Notes: generated from the letters alone by a model not told the origin. A DNA stretch of 31,574 nt from Bacillota bacterium (GCA_023415795.1 JAEZJG010000018.1:1-31574); one strand, 5' to 3'; shown: positions 15,742 through 23,782, counted from the stretch's first letter. Translations and numbers: made by a program.

Positions 15742-16050
15742 ATGATCTTAGGTAAAGTGAGAGGAACCGTTGTCAGCACGACAAAGTCGGATAAGCTTTC
15801 GGGCTATAAGCTGCTCATCGTCGTTCCCATCAATATCGACACGTTTGAGGAGCAGGGCTCTCCTGTGGTCAGCGTGGATACGGTGGGCGCTGGTGAGGGC
15901 GAGGTTGTGATGGTCGTCGGCGGAAGCTCCTCGCGCCAAACAGCCGCGACGGAGGGACGCCCGGTGGATTCCACCATTGTTGCGATCATTGACAGCGTAG
16001 ATTTTATGGGCAAACGGATATTCAATAAGTTTCAGCAGGAACAGGAATAA
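15742..16050 (+). CDS. BMC-P shell vertex protein (EutN/CcmL family)
   Basis: The protein has 102 residues. The family pattern is clear: ILGKVRGTVVSTTK at the start, GYKLLIVVPIN, a GAGEGEVVMVVGGSSSR segment and the closing VAIIDSVDF. Five copies cap an icosahedral vertex. It is the first of three BMC-P genes here and lies between pduL and the aldehyde dehydrogenase, as in many metabolosome operons. It is longer than the other two, with a charged helix (NKFQQEQE) at its end. Confidence 0.93.
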   Translation: MILGKVRGTVVSTTKSDKLSGYKLLIVVPINIDTFEEQGSPVVSVDTVGAGEGEVVMVVGGSSSRQTAATEGRPVDSTIVAIIDSVDFMGKRIFNKFQQEQE

Positions 16051-16063
16051 GAGGTAAGCAATT

Positions 16064-17515
16064 ATGGCGTTGACAGAGCAGCAGATTCGTCAGATCACCG
16101 ATGACATTGTCCGTGAGCTGTCAGGCAAATTTAATACGGGCGAGGCAAAGGCCGCTTCAGCGACCGCTCCGGCTCCGGCACAGACGGCGTTTGTCAGCAC
16201 GCGCTGGCTTTGCGATACAGCGGAGGAAGCGGTACAAAACGCCAAGGCTGCTCAAAAGCAGCTGGTGAGCATGTCGCTGGAAAAGCGCAGTGAGCTGATA
16301 GCTGCCATGCGCAAGGCGGGTATCGACAACGCGGAATATTTAGCGAAGCTCGCGAACGAGGAAACGGGCTATGGGCGCGTGGCCGACAAGGTGGCCAAGA
16401 ACCTGCTTTCAGCGAAAAAGACGCCGGGTATCGAAGATCTGGAAACACGCGCATTCACCGGCGATAACGGTATGATGATAATTGAGCAGGCGCCGTTCGG
16501 TGTTATCGGCTCTATTACGCCGTCCACAAACCCCACCTCCACGGTCATCAACAACAGCATAACGATGATATCGGCAGGCAACGCCGTGGTGTTTAATCCG
16601 CACCCGTCCGCAAAACGGGCCTCGCAGGAAACAATGCGCCTGATGAACGAAGCCATCATAGCGGCAGGCGGCCCGGCAACGTTGGTGACAACGGTGAAGG
16701 AGCCTACGCTGGAGAGCGGGCAGGCCATCATGACGCACAAGGATATCCCGCTGCTGTCCATCACAGGCGGCGAAGCGGTGGTCGCGGTGGCGATGAAAAC
16801 TGGCAAGAAGGTTATCGCTGCGGGACCGGGCAATCCGCCCGTGATCGTGGACGATACTGCAGATATAAAGAACGCGGCACAGAAGATTGTGGAGGGCGCA
16901 AGCTTCGACAACAACGTGCTCTGTATCGCGGAAAAGGAAGTGTTCGTGCTGGAGTCAGTGGCGGATGCGCTGATGGCAGAGATGCAGACGCACGGCGCAT
17001 ACCGCATCAGCGGCGGCGATATCGACAAGGTGCTGGCGACAACGCTGATCAACAAAAACGGAAAGTATGTCATCAACCGCAACTACGTGGGGCGCGACGC
17101 TGCTGTGATACTGCGAGACAGCGGCGTGTCGTTTACGGGCAATCCGCGGCTTATCATCGCGGAGGTGGATAAGAACCATCCGTTTATCATGACGGAAATG
17201 CTGATGCCGGTGCTGGGCATTGCGCGCGTTTACAGCATTGAGGAGGCGGTGGAGGCGGCGATCTATGCGGAGCAGGGCTGTCAGCACTCCGCGATGATCC
17301 ATTCCACCAATGTGCACAACCTCTCGCTGGCGGCAAGGCGGCTCAATACCACGATATTTGTGAAAAATGCGGCATCGCTGGCGGGGCTTGGCTTTGGCGG
17401 AGAGGGCTGGACGACGCTCACGATTGCCACACCCACGGGCGAGGGCATCACGACGCCGAGATCGTTCACTCGCCAGCGCCGTTGCGTGCTTGCGGGTGAT
17501 TTCAGGATCGTTTAA
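16064..17515 (+). CDS. pduP: CoA-acylating aldehyde dehydrogenase (PduP-like)
   Basis: The protein has 483 residues. The N-terminal helix (LTEQQIRQITDDIVRELSG, 3-21) followed by an Ala/Pro linker (about 24-42) is a typical encapsulation peptide. The ALDH core shows TPSTNPTST (152-160), the glycine-rich ITGGEAVV segment and catalytic Cys287 in FDNNVLCIAEKEV. The C-terminal RQRRCVLAGDF ending is usual in PduP and EutE. It oxidises a lumenal aldehyde with NAD+ and CoA to acyl-CoA. Here the aldehyde should be the non-DHAP product of the aldolase, acetaldehyde or 2-(methylthio)acetaldehyde. PduP is used for resemblance and does not imply propionaldehyde. Confidence 0.93.
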   Translation: MALTEQQIRQITDDIVRELSGKFNTGEAKAASATAPAPAQTAFVSTRWLCDTAEEAVQNAKAAQKQLVSMSLEKRSELIAAMRKAGIDNAEYLAKLANEETGYGRVADKVAKNLLSAKKTPGIEDLETRAFTGDNGMMIIEQAPFGVIGSITPSTNPTSTVINNSITMISAGNAVVFNPHPSAKRASQETMRLMNEAIIAAGGPATLVTTVKEPTLESGQAIMTHKDIPLLSITGGEAVVAVAMKTGKKVIAAGPGNPPVIVDDTADIKNAAQKIVEGASFDNNVLCIAEKEVFVLESVADALMAEMQTHGAYRISGGDIDKVLATTLINKNGKYVINRNYVGRDAAVILRDSGVSFTGNPRLIIAEVDKNHPFIMTEMLMPVLGIARVYSIEEAVEAAIYAEQGCQHSAMIHSTNVHNLSLAARRLNTTIFVKNAASLAGLGFGGEGWTTLTIATPTGEGITTPRSFTRQRRCVLAGDFRIV

Positions 17516-17535
17516 CTTCCCGAAAGGAAGCTGTC

Positions 17536-18855
17536 ATGGACATCGTTGAACAGATCAAAAACGCGGGGGTTGTCGGCGCGGGCGGCGCGGGCTTTCCCAC
17601 ACATATAAAGCTGAATGCGAAGGCGGCGATTGTAATCGCGAACGGCGCGGAATGCGAACCGCTGCTGCGCGTGGATCAAACGCTGATGCAAGCTAAGGCC
17701 GACCGCATCGTTGCAGGTATGGAGACGGCGATGGCGGCGGTGCAGGCAGAGCTGGGTGTGATCGCGACAAAGTCACACTATCATGACGCCGTGGAGGCGC
17801 TCAAGATCGCGATTGGGGATATGCAGCACATACGCCTGCACCTGATGAAGAGCTACTATCCCGCAGGCGACGAAAAATCTCTTATATACGATATCACGGG
17901 TCGCGTGGTGCCCAGCGCCAAACTGCCGCTGGATGTCAACTGTGTGGTTGTCAATGTTGGCACGCTCGTTAATATCGCAGACGCTGCCGAGGGCAAGCCC
18001 GTTGTGGATAAATACCTCACCATCGGCGGCGACGTCCAAAGGCCGGTGACGGTGTGCGTACCTATCGGGACACCTGTGAAACGGCTGCTCAAGCTGGCGG
18101 GCTTTCAGGGCAGCGAGCAGGACTACGCGTTGGTGATCGGCGGCCCGTGCATGGGTCATCTGGAGGAAAACTGGAACACTCCTGTGACCAAAACGATGGG
18201 CGGCATACTTGTTTTCAAGCGCTCACATTCGCTTATCGTTCAGCTGACGATGCCGCTGTCGCGGCAGGTGAAGCTGGCTCAGGCGGTTTGCTGCCAGTGC
18301 AGCCAGTGTACGCAAATGTGCCCGCGCAACGCGCTGGGGCTGAACGTGCAACCTCATAAGGTGATGCGGGCAGCGGCGATGGGCGACGCGCGGCTGATCG
18401 GCGATGTGAACGGTTTGCTGGCCTGTTCCAGCTGCGGGCTTTGCACGAACTATGCGTGCAACTTCGGGCTGCAGCCGTCCGCCATGATGACGGAGTTTAA
18501 AACGAAGCTGATGAAGGCGGGTGTGCGTCCGCAGCCTGAGGAGCGCATTGTGACCGACTCATCGCAGCACCTCAAGCGTATACCCACCGGCAGGCTGGTC
18601 GCGCGGATGGGGCTGACCGCCTACGATGTGCCCGCGCCGCTGCTGGACAGCACAGGAGCAATCAAGAGCGTGCGCATACCGCTGCAAATGCATGTGGGCA
18701 AGCCCGCCGAACCGGTGGTGTCCGTGGGAGATGTGGTGATGCGCGGCGATCTGATCGGCAAGATACCCGAAAACGCGCTGGGGGCGGCGGTTCATGCCAG
18801 CATCAGCGGCACGGTTTCTAAAATTGCAGGCGGCTGCATTGAGATAAAGGCTTAG
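17536..18855 (+). CDS. pduS: RnfC/PduS-like NADH-oxidising Fe-S flavoprotein
   Basis: The protein has 439 residues. GVVGAGGAGFPTHIK (11-25) begins a Complex-I-51K-like FMN/NADH domain, followed by an SLBB region. Two four-cysteine sets follow: around 252-262 (CCQCSQCTQMCP) and Cys297, 300, 303 and 308 (CSSCGLCTNYAC). A C-terminal barrel-sandwich-like domain (about 370-435) ends the protein. PduS-type proteins oxidise NADH and pass electrons to or through the shell. The BMC-T gene directly downstream encodes the presumed partner. It would recycle NADH made by the aldehyde dehydrogenase; the outside acceptor is not shown. Confidence 0.92.
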   Translation: MDIVEQIKNAGVVGAGGAGFPTHIKLNAKAAIVIANGAECEPLLRVDQTLMQAKADRIVAGMETAMAAVQAELGVIATKSHYHDAVEALKIAIGDMQHIRLHLMKSYYPAGDEKSLIYDITGRVVPSAKLPLDVNCVVVNVGTLVNIADAAEGKPVVDKYLTIGGDVQRPVTVCVPIGTPVKRLLKLAGFQGSEQDYALVIGGPCMGHLEENWNTPVTKTMGGILVFKRSHSLIVQLTMPLSRQVKLAQAVCCQCSQCTQMCPRNALGLNVQPHKVMRAAAMGDARLIGDVNGLLACSSCGLCTNYACNFGLQPSAMMTEFKTKLMKAGVRPQPEERIVTDSSQHLKRIPTGRLVARMGLTAYDVPAPLLDSTGAIKSVRIPLQMHVGKPAEPVVSVGDVVMRGDLIGKIPENALGAAVHASISGTVSKIAGGCIEIKA

Positions 18856-18866
18856 GAGGAACGCAC

Positions 18867-19412
18867 ATGAATGCACTGGGCATGGTCGAGGTGCTGAGCA
18901 TCCCGCTCGGAGTGCTTGCGGGAGACGCTATGCTAAAGACGGCACAGGTTTCGCTGGTGACAGCACAAACGGTCTGCGCCGGTAAATATATCGTGATTGT
19001 CAGCGGCGATGTGGCGGCCGTTAAGGTAGCCGTAGCCGCCGGAGAGGAAGCCGCAGAAAACACGCTGGTAGACAGCCTGATGATTGCCAACGTGGACGAA
19101 CGTGTGGTGGCGGCGATGTCCGGCGCGTGCGAGGCAGAGGATGTTGAGGCCGTGGGTATCATGGAAACCTTCTCGCTGGCATCGGCGGTGCAGGCGGCAG
19201 ATTCGGCGGTCAAGGCGGCAGAGGTTGAGCTGATTGAGGTGCGTCTTGGGCGCGGCATGGGCGGCAAATCGTTCGTGCTGCTCACGGGCGATGTGGCCGC
19301 GGTGCAGGCGGCGGTAGCGGCAGCCGAGGGCTGCGAGGAAACAGAGGGCATGATTGCTAAAAGCGTCGTGATTCCCTCACCCCATCCGGATATGATCCGC
19401 GCGCTGCTGTAG
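18867..19412 (+). CDS. pduT: BMC-T shell protein, PduT-like with pore cysteine
   Basis: The protein has 181 residues with two BMC domains in tandem (about 1-90 and 94-181, the second starting AVGIMETFSLASA). Cys37 in QTVCAGKY matches the position of the PduT cysteine that binds a [4Fe-4S] cluster at the trimer pore (KTICPGKF in Salmonella PduT, from memory). Together with the PduS-like protein it may form an electron conduit through the shell. AGGAGG and ATG 18867 follow the pduS stop closely. The cluster is inferred from this one residue and the overall resemblance. Confidence 0.92.
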   Translation: MNALGMVEVLSIPLGVLAGDAMLKTAQVSLVTAQTVCAGKYIVIVSGDVAAVKVAVAAGEEAAENTLVDSLMIANVDERVVAAMSGACEAEDVEAVGIMETFSLASAVQAADSAVKAAEVELIEVRLGRGMGGKSFVLLTGDVAAVQAAVAAAEGCEETEGMIAKSVVIPSPHPDMIRALL

Positions 19413-19471
19413 CAGACCGGGTTTATCATACAGACAGCAAATTATTGAAGCTATAAGATAAGGAGACGAAA

Positions 19472-19747
19472 ATGAAAGAAGCATTGGGAATGGTTGAGAC
19501 GAAGGGTCTTGTCGGCGCGATTGAAGCGGCAGATGCCATGGTGAAAGCAGCTAACGTGACGCTGCTGGGCAAAGAAACGATTGGCTCCGGCCTTGTGACC
19601 GTGATGGTGCGCGGCGATGTCGGCGCGGTGAAGGCGGCTGTGGAAGCGGGCGCATCGGCGGCGAAGCGCGTGGGCGAGCTGGTGAGCGTGCATGTAATAC
19701 CGCGTCCGCACAGCGACGTGGAAGGCATTCTGCCCCAGAGCAAATAA
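19472..19747 (+). CDS. BMC-H shell protein 1 (PduA/J-like)
   Basis: The 91 residues form one BMC domain very like PduA: ALGMVETKGL, AADAMVKAANV with the edge lysine, pore loop ETIGSGLV (Ser39 at the pore) and HVIPRPH. The residue before the pore IGSG is Thr, where PduA has Lys and the second copy here has Arg, which could tune pore charge. Hexamers would form the facets. The start is set by AAGGAGA upstream of ATG 19472. The copy at 20048 is nearly identical. Confidence 0.95.
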   Translation: MKEALGMVETKGLVGAIEAADAMVKAANVTLLGKETIGSGLVTVMVRGDVGAVKAAVEAGASAAKRVGELVSVHVIPRPHSDVEGILPQSK

Positions 19748-19748
19748 G

Positions 19749-20015
19749 ATGTTTACCGGCAGAGTCGAGGGCACAGTCGTGTCAACAGTCAAGGATCCTG
19801 CGCTTGTGGGTGTCAAGCTTTTGTTGGTGCGCCTGATTGAGAACGACAAGCCGACAAAGCTGATCGTCGCCGGGGACGCGACCCGGCAGGCAGGGCTGAA
19901 CGATTTTGTGACTCTGATCAGCGCAAAGGAAGCGGCGCTCATGTTCAGAGGGGTGCTGCCGCCCTGTGATGTGGCGATCACGGGCTTCATCGACGATTAC
20001 AATCTCGCGGAATAA
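19749..20015 (+). CDS. BMC-P shell vertex protein 2 (EutN/CcmL family)
   Basis: The 88 residues match the compact length of EutN/CcmL proteins: GRVEGTVVSTVKD, GVKLLLVRLIEN and a closing DVAITGFIDDYNL. It begins 1 bp after the BMC-H 1 stop with only a weak ribosome binding site, so translation is probably coupled and gives fewer copies, fitting a vertex protein. It is clearly diverged from the vertex proteins at 15742 and 20336. Confidence 0.92.
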   Translation: MFTGRVEGTVVSTVKDPALVGVKLLLVRLIENDKPTKLIVAGDATRQAGLNDFVTLISAKEAALMFRGVLPPCDVAITGFIDDYNLAE

Positions 20016-20047
20016 GAGTAACAGCAACAATTGAGAGGAGTATACTC

Positions 20048-20326
20048 ATGGAAAAATTGGCTTTGGGTATGGTGGAAACCAAGGGTCTCATCGGTGCGAT
20101 TGAAGCGGCGGATGCGATGGTGAAGGCGGCGAACGTCACGCTGCTGGGCAAGGAACGTATCGGCTCCGGTCTGGTTACGGTGATGGTGCGCGGCGATGTC
20201 GGTGCTGTGAAGGCGTCGGTGGAAGCGGGCGCGTCGGCGGCGAAGCGCGTGGGCGAGCTGGTGAGCGTGCATGTGATTCCCAGACCGCACGACGATGTGG
20301 AAAAGATACTGCCGACCATCGGCTAG
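20048..20326 (+). CDS. BMC-H shell protein 2 (PduA/J-like), near-duplicate of copy 1
   Basis: The 92 residues differ from BMC-H 1 mainly at the first few and last few positions and at single sites such as Arg for Thr before the pore IGSGL (Ser40). Long stretches, including GVVG-like DVGAVKA and AAKRVGELVSVHVIPRPH, are the same, and much of the DNA is too. AGAGGAG precedes ATG 20048. It probably forms mixed facets with copy 1. Confidence 0.95.
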   Translation: MEKLALGMVETKGLIGAIEAADAMVKAANVTLLGKERIGSGLVTVMVRGDVGAVKASVEAGASAAKRVGELVSVHVIPRPHDDVEKILPTIG

Positions 20327-20335
20327 GAGACAGCA

Positions 20336-20623
20336 TTGAAGCTTGCGAGAGTGGTGGGAAACATCGTGTCTACCGTCAAAGAACAGACGCATGAAGGCTA
20401 TAAGCTCATGCTCGTTCAATATATTGATGCGAAGGGCGCGCCGGACGGACCCCGGCTCATCGCTTTTGATTGCGCGCATGTCGGCATCGGCGATCTTGTG
20501 CTTGTGAATGCGGATGGCGGTGCAGCAAAAATGCTGTTGGACGACGACGATATTATCTGCGATTTGACGATATGCGGCGTTGTGGATCATTATACGTTAT
20601 ATGATGAAACCATAAGGGGCTGA
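20336..20623 (+). CDS. BMC-P shell vertex protein 3, TTG start
   Basis: The 95-residue EutN/CcmL protein (ARVVGNIVSTVKE, GYKLMLVQYI, a closing DLTICGVVDHYTLY) begins with TTG at 20336. The choice rests on AGGAGA at 20325-20330, 5 bp upstream, which overlaps the stop of BMC-H 2. The weak start and overlap suggest low, coupled expression. It carries an acidic DDDD loop near residue 74 and a longer C-terminus than vertex protein 2. Confidence 0.9.
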   Translation: MKLARVVGNIVSTVKEQTHEGYKLMLVQYIDAKGAPDGPRLIAFDCAHVGIGDLVLVNADGGAAKMLLDDDDIICDLTICGVVDHYTLYDETIRG

Positions 20624-20648
20624 AACTGACCCATATGAGGAGGCAAGC

Positions 20649-21074
20649 ATGCTTAAGGGAATTTCGACAAAACTATCTCCAGACTTACTCAAGGTTATTG
20701 CTGAAATGGGTCATGGTGACGAGCTTGTGATCGGGGACTGCAATTTTCCCGCTGCATCGATGGGCAAGTGCTGTGTGCGTGCGGACGGGCTGAGCGGCAC
20801 AGAGGTGCTGGACGCCGTGCTGTCGCTGTTTCCGCTGGATGCGTTTGTGGATGCACCGGTGGCACTGATGCAGGTGATGCCGGGTACTGTGGACGGTGAA
20901 CCGCCTATTTGGAACGACTACAAAGCGATTGTGGAAAAGCACGAGACGGGAAAGAGCATCGAATGGATAGACCGTTTTGACTTTTATGAGCGCTCGAGAC
21001 GTGCATACGCGACGGTGGCCACTTCAGAGCGCGCGCTGTACGCATGCATCATTATCAAAAAGGGTGTACTGTAA
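20649..21074 (+). CDS. Sugar mutarotase, RbsD/FucU family
   Basis: The 141 residues match FucU-type mutarotases. MLKGISTKLSPDLLKVIAEMGHGDE carries the conserved His22 and Asp24; GDCNFPAAS follows, and later residues fit the family pattern. These enzymes speed interconversion of sugar ring or anomeric forms after uptake. Downstream of a ribose-type transporter and MtnK it would supply the anomer the kinase uses. It follows the shell genes with its own GAGGAGG and has no encapsulation signal. Its sequence looks nearer FucU than RbsD, but the substrate cannot be read from it. Confidence 0.87.
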   Translation: MLKGISTKLSPDLLKVIAEMGHGDELVIGDCNFPAASMGKCCVRADGLSGTEVLDAVLSLFPLDAFVDAPVALMQVMPGTVDGEPPIWNDYKAIVEKHETGKSIEWIDRFDFYERSRRAYATVATSERALYACIIIKKGVL

Positions 21075-21111
21075 ACTCGTTTGTGTGTATCAAATGTGAG
21101 GGGATGAGCCG

Positions 21112-22128
21112 ATGAAAAAGATCATAAACACGCCGGAGAACTTCGTAAACGAAATGCTGGAGGGTATCTATGCCGCTCATGGCAGTCTGGTAGAAAGCAC
21201 GGGAGATGATCCGCGCTGTCTGGTGACCGCCAAGGTGAAGCAGGGCAAGGTGGGCATTGCGACGGGCGGCGGCTCAGGGCATCTGCCGCTGTTTCTGGGA
21301 TACGTGGGTGAAGGTATGCTGGATGGCTGTGCGATCGGCGATGTGTTCCAGTCGCCCAGCGCCGAGCAGATGCTTGCGGTCACTAAACATATTGACACCG
21401 GTGCAGGGGTGCTATATATTTATGGCAACTATAATGGAGATATTTTCAATTTCGATATGGCCGCAGAAATGGCGGACTTTGAAGAAAGTATTCGTGTTGA
21501 GTCTGTTGTAGCGGGTGAAGATGTGGCGTCGGCGCCGCCGGCGGAAACGGGAGGCAGGAATACGCGCAGAGGCGTAGCCGGCATTTTCTTCGTATACAAA
21601 TGCGCCGGGGCGGCTGCAGCTGCGGGTCTTGATCTGGACGGGGTTAAGCGCGTTGCCGAGAAGGCGTGTGCCAATGTGCGCACAATGGGCATGGCGTTGT
21701 CTCCCTGCACTGTACCCCGCGTCGGGCGTCCCAGCTTCGAGCTGGGTGACAACGAAATGGAAATCGGCATGGGCATCCACGGGGAACCGGGCATCCGCCG
21801 GGGCGAGCTGCAAAGCGCAGATGCGATCGTTGACGAAATGCTGCTGCCGATACTGAATGATCTGCCGTATCAGTCGGGCGATGAGGTTGCTGTGCTGATC
21901 AACGGCCTTGGCGCAACGCCGCTTGAGGAGCAGTACATTATGTACCGCCGTGTCAGCCAGATACTCAGTGAAAAAGGCATCAATGTATTCCATGTGTATG
22001 TCGGCGAATATGCCACCTCAATGGAAATGAGCGGCGCGTCTATATCGCTTTTCAGGCTGGATGACGAGCTGAAGCAATACCTGTCGGCACCGGCACATAC
22101 ACCGTTTTTTAAACAGTTTGCACTGTGA
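21112..22128 (+). CDS. DhaK-like ketose kinase, substrate-binding subunit
   Basis: The 338 residues span a Dak1 domain. Catalytic residues known from E. coli DhaK are kept: His57 in GGGSGH, Asp110 in NYNGD and His223 in GIHGEPG, the last forming the covalent link to the ketone. The following pocket segment is changed: E. coli reads HEPMHCG where this protein reads HLPLFLG. GAGGGG precedes ATG 21112. It pairs with the DhaL-like gene downstream. Dihydroxyacetone, erythrulose or another short ketose are possible substrates. No DhaM phosphodonor gene is seen. Confidence 0.87.
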   Translation: MKKIINTPENFVNEMLEGIYAAHGSLVESTGDDPRCLVTAKVKQGKVGIATGGGSGHLPLFLGYVGEGMLDGCAIGDVFQSPSAEQMLAVTKHIDTGAGVLYIYGNYNGDIFNFDMAAEMADFEESIRVESVVAGEDVASAPPAETGGRNTRRGVAGIFFVYKCAGAAAAAGLDLDGVKRVAEKACANVRTMGMALSPCTVPRVGRPSFELGDNEMEIGMGIHGEPGIRRGELQSADAIVDEMLLPILNDLPYQSGDEVAVLINGLGATPLEEQYIMYRRVSQILSEKGINVFHVYVGEYATSMEMSGASISLFRLDDELKQYLSAPAHTPFFKQFAL

Positions 22129-22139
22129 GGGAGCAGATC

Positions 22140-22781
22140 ATGAAAGCTGATGATTTCAAAGCACTGCTCTCGCACTGGGCAGATGTCATGAAGCAGAACC
22201 GCGATTATCTGATTGATCTGGACAGCGTGGTGGGCGACGGAGACCTGGGGCTGACAATGAGCGATGGCTTTTTGGCTGCCAGCGAGGCTGTGAAAAGCAG
22301 CGAGGAGACGGACATCGGCAAGCTGTCCTACCTTGCGGGCAAAGCCATGTCTACTGCCGTGCCCTCTACGATGGGGACGTTGATGGCCTCCGGCTTTATG
22401 TCTGCCGGAAAGGCTCTCAAGGGCGTTGCCGAGCTTGATATGAGCGGTGTTTGTTTATTTTTTGAGGCTTATCTTGAAGGGGTGCGAAGCCGGGGTAAGG
22501 CGGAGTTAGGCGAGAAGACATTTTTGGACGGATTACATCCCGCTGTCTTGCAGCTCAAGGCTGATGAGGCGGCGAATATAAGCGTATCTGAGGCTGCCTC
22601 AAATGCGGTTGCAGCAGCACATGCGGCATTTATGGCGACCAAGGGAATGCCTGCCAAGCACGGGCGTGCAGCGGCGCATGGGGAGAAATCGCGCGAGCTG
22701 TTGGATCCGGGTGCGGCAGTTGCCGATCTTATTATGAAAGGATATGCCGATTTTGTTTTGAGTCGGCAACACAAGATATGA
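22140..22781 (+). CDS. DhaL-like kinase subunit, nucleotide-binding
   Basis: The 213-residue Dak2 domain protein has the metal/nucleotide motif LDSVVGDGDLG (27-37), whose Asp28, Asp33 and Asp35 correspond to the Mg ligands. A later STMGTLMASGF segment and the GAAAVADLI-type C-terminal helix fit the family. ATG 22140 is chosen because GAGGGAG (22127-22133) lies 6 bp upstream; an in-frame GTG at 22125 overlaps the dhaK stop and lacks a site. The gene overlaps the next one by 4 bp. Without DhaM it may work as an ATP-dependent kinase with its partner, or use a phosphodonor encoded elsewhere. Confidence 0.86.
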   Translation: MKADDFKALLSHWADVMKQNRDYLIDLDSVVGDGDLGLTMSDGFLAASEAVKSSEETDIGKLSYLAGKAMSTAVPSTMGTLMASGFMSAGKALKGVAELDMSGVCLFFEAYLEGVRSRGKAELGEKTFLDGLHPAVLQLKADEAANISVSEAASNAVAAAHAAFMATKGMPAKHGRAAAHGEKSRELLDPGAAVADLIMKGYADFVLSRQHKI

Positions 22782-23782
22782 CAATCAGGGAAATTGCGGC
22801 GATCGCAGGGGTGTCGCCGGCAGCTGTCTCTTTGGTCTTAAACGATAAAAAGGGTGTCAGCGAGCAGACGCGTGAGCGGGTGAAAAAGGTACTGAGCGAA
22901 CAGAACTATTCGCCCACGCCGCAGGTCAGAAAGACACCGCGATGTCGGATCCGCCTCGTTAAATACTCTTCACACGGCATGGCGGTGGAAGAGAATCAGG
23001 GCTTTGTGGCGTCCATTATCGACCATATTGAAAGCGAATGCCGCCGATATTCCTATGATCTCATCATGACCGGCTGTAACAACAGAACCGCTGAGGAAAC
23101 CTTTAAGATGATCGCTGAGGACCCGATGGACGGCGTTATACTGCTGGGCTCCGAGTTTGAAGCGTCGCAGTTCGACATGATGAAGGATATCAAAGCGCCC
23201 ATCATCGTGGTGGATAATAGCATGCAGCATCAGAATGTGGATACGCTGGTGATGGCGAACGCAAGTATATCATACTCTGCTGTCAACCATCTGTATGGTA
23301 TGGGGCATAGAAAGATCGGCTATTTTTTGACCAACGTCAAAATATCCAACTTCACCGAACGTTATAACGGATATCTGGAAGCTCTGGCCGAGCTGAACCT
23401 GACACCGCCGGAGCCCGTGCTGCTGACACCGACGCTCAATGGGGCGTACACTGATATGAAAAGGCTGCTGGAGAGCGGCGCGTATGTGCCAGAGGGCGCA
23501 GTGCTCGCGGGTAACGACAGTATTGCCATCGGCGCTGTGCGAGCGATACAGGAGGCGGGCTATAAGGTGCCGGGCGACATCTCCATAATCGGTGTGGATG
23601 ATATACCGTACAGTGCGATGATGATGCCGCCTCTGACCACGATGCGTATATCGCGCACGGTGATGGGGAATTTGACGGTGAGTCTGTTGCGCGAGCGCAT
23701 GAAGCATCCGGACAGTCCGTTTATGCACATGACCATTTCCGCGCAGCTGGTGGAACGAGGCAGCACTGCACCTGCTAAATAG
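22778..23782 (+). CDS. LacI-family transcriptional regulator
   Basis: The protein has 334 residues. The N-terminal helix-turn-helix (TIREIAAIAGVSPAAVSLVLN, 2-22) and hinge precede a periplasmic-binding-protein-like effector domain (about 60-330), with VRAIQEAGYKVPGDISIIGVDD and a closing LVERGST. The ATG overlaps the DhaL stop (ATGA), so it is the last gene of the BMC operon. It probably senses the imported sugar or a phosphorylated intermediate and controls the operon. The dyads at 4476-4493 and 4591-4616 are candidate sites. Confidence 0.92.
   Translation: MTIREIAAIAGVSPAAVSLVLNDKKGVSEQTRERVKKVLSEQNYSPTPQVRKTPRCRIRLVKYSSHGMAVEENQGFVASIIDHIESECRRYSYDLIMTGCNNRTAEETFKMIAEDPMDGVILLGSEFEASQFDMMKDIKAPIIVVDNSMQHQNVDTLVMANASISYSAVNHLYGMGHRKIGYFLTNVKISNFTERYNGYLEALAELNLTPPEPVLLTPTLNGAYTDMKRLLESGAYVPEGAVLAGNDSIAIGAVRAIQEAGYKVPGDISIIGVDDIPYSAMMMPPLTTMRISRTVMGNLTVSLLRERMKHPDSPFMHMTISAQLVERGSTAPAK

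Noticed and set aside
4783..22781. Standard propanediol, ethanolamine or glycyl-radical BMC
   Set aside because: The shell and core resemble Pdu, but no diol dehydratase, ethanolamine lyase, glycyl-radical enzyme or activase is present.
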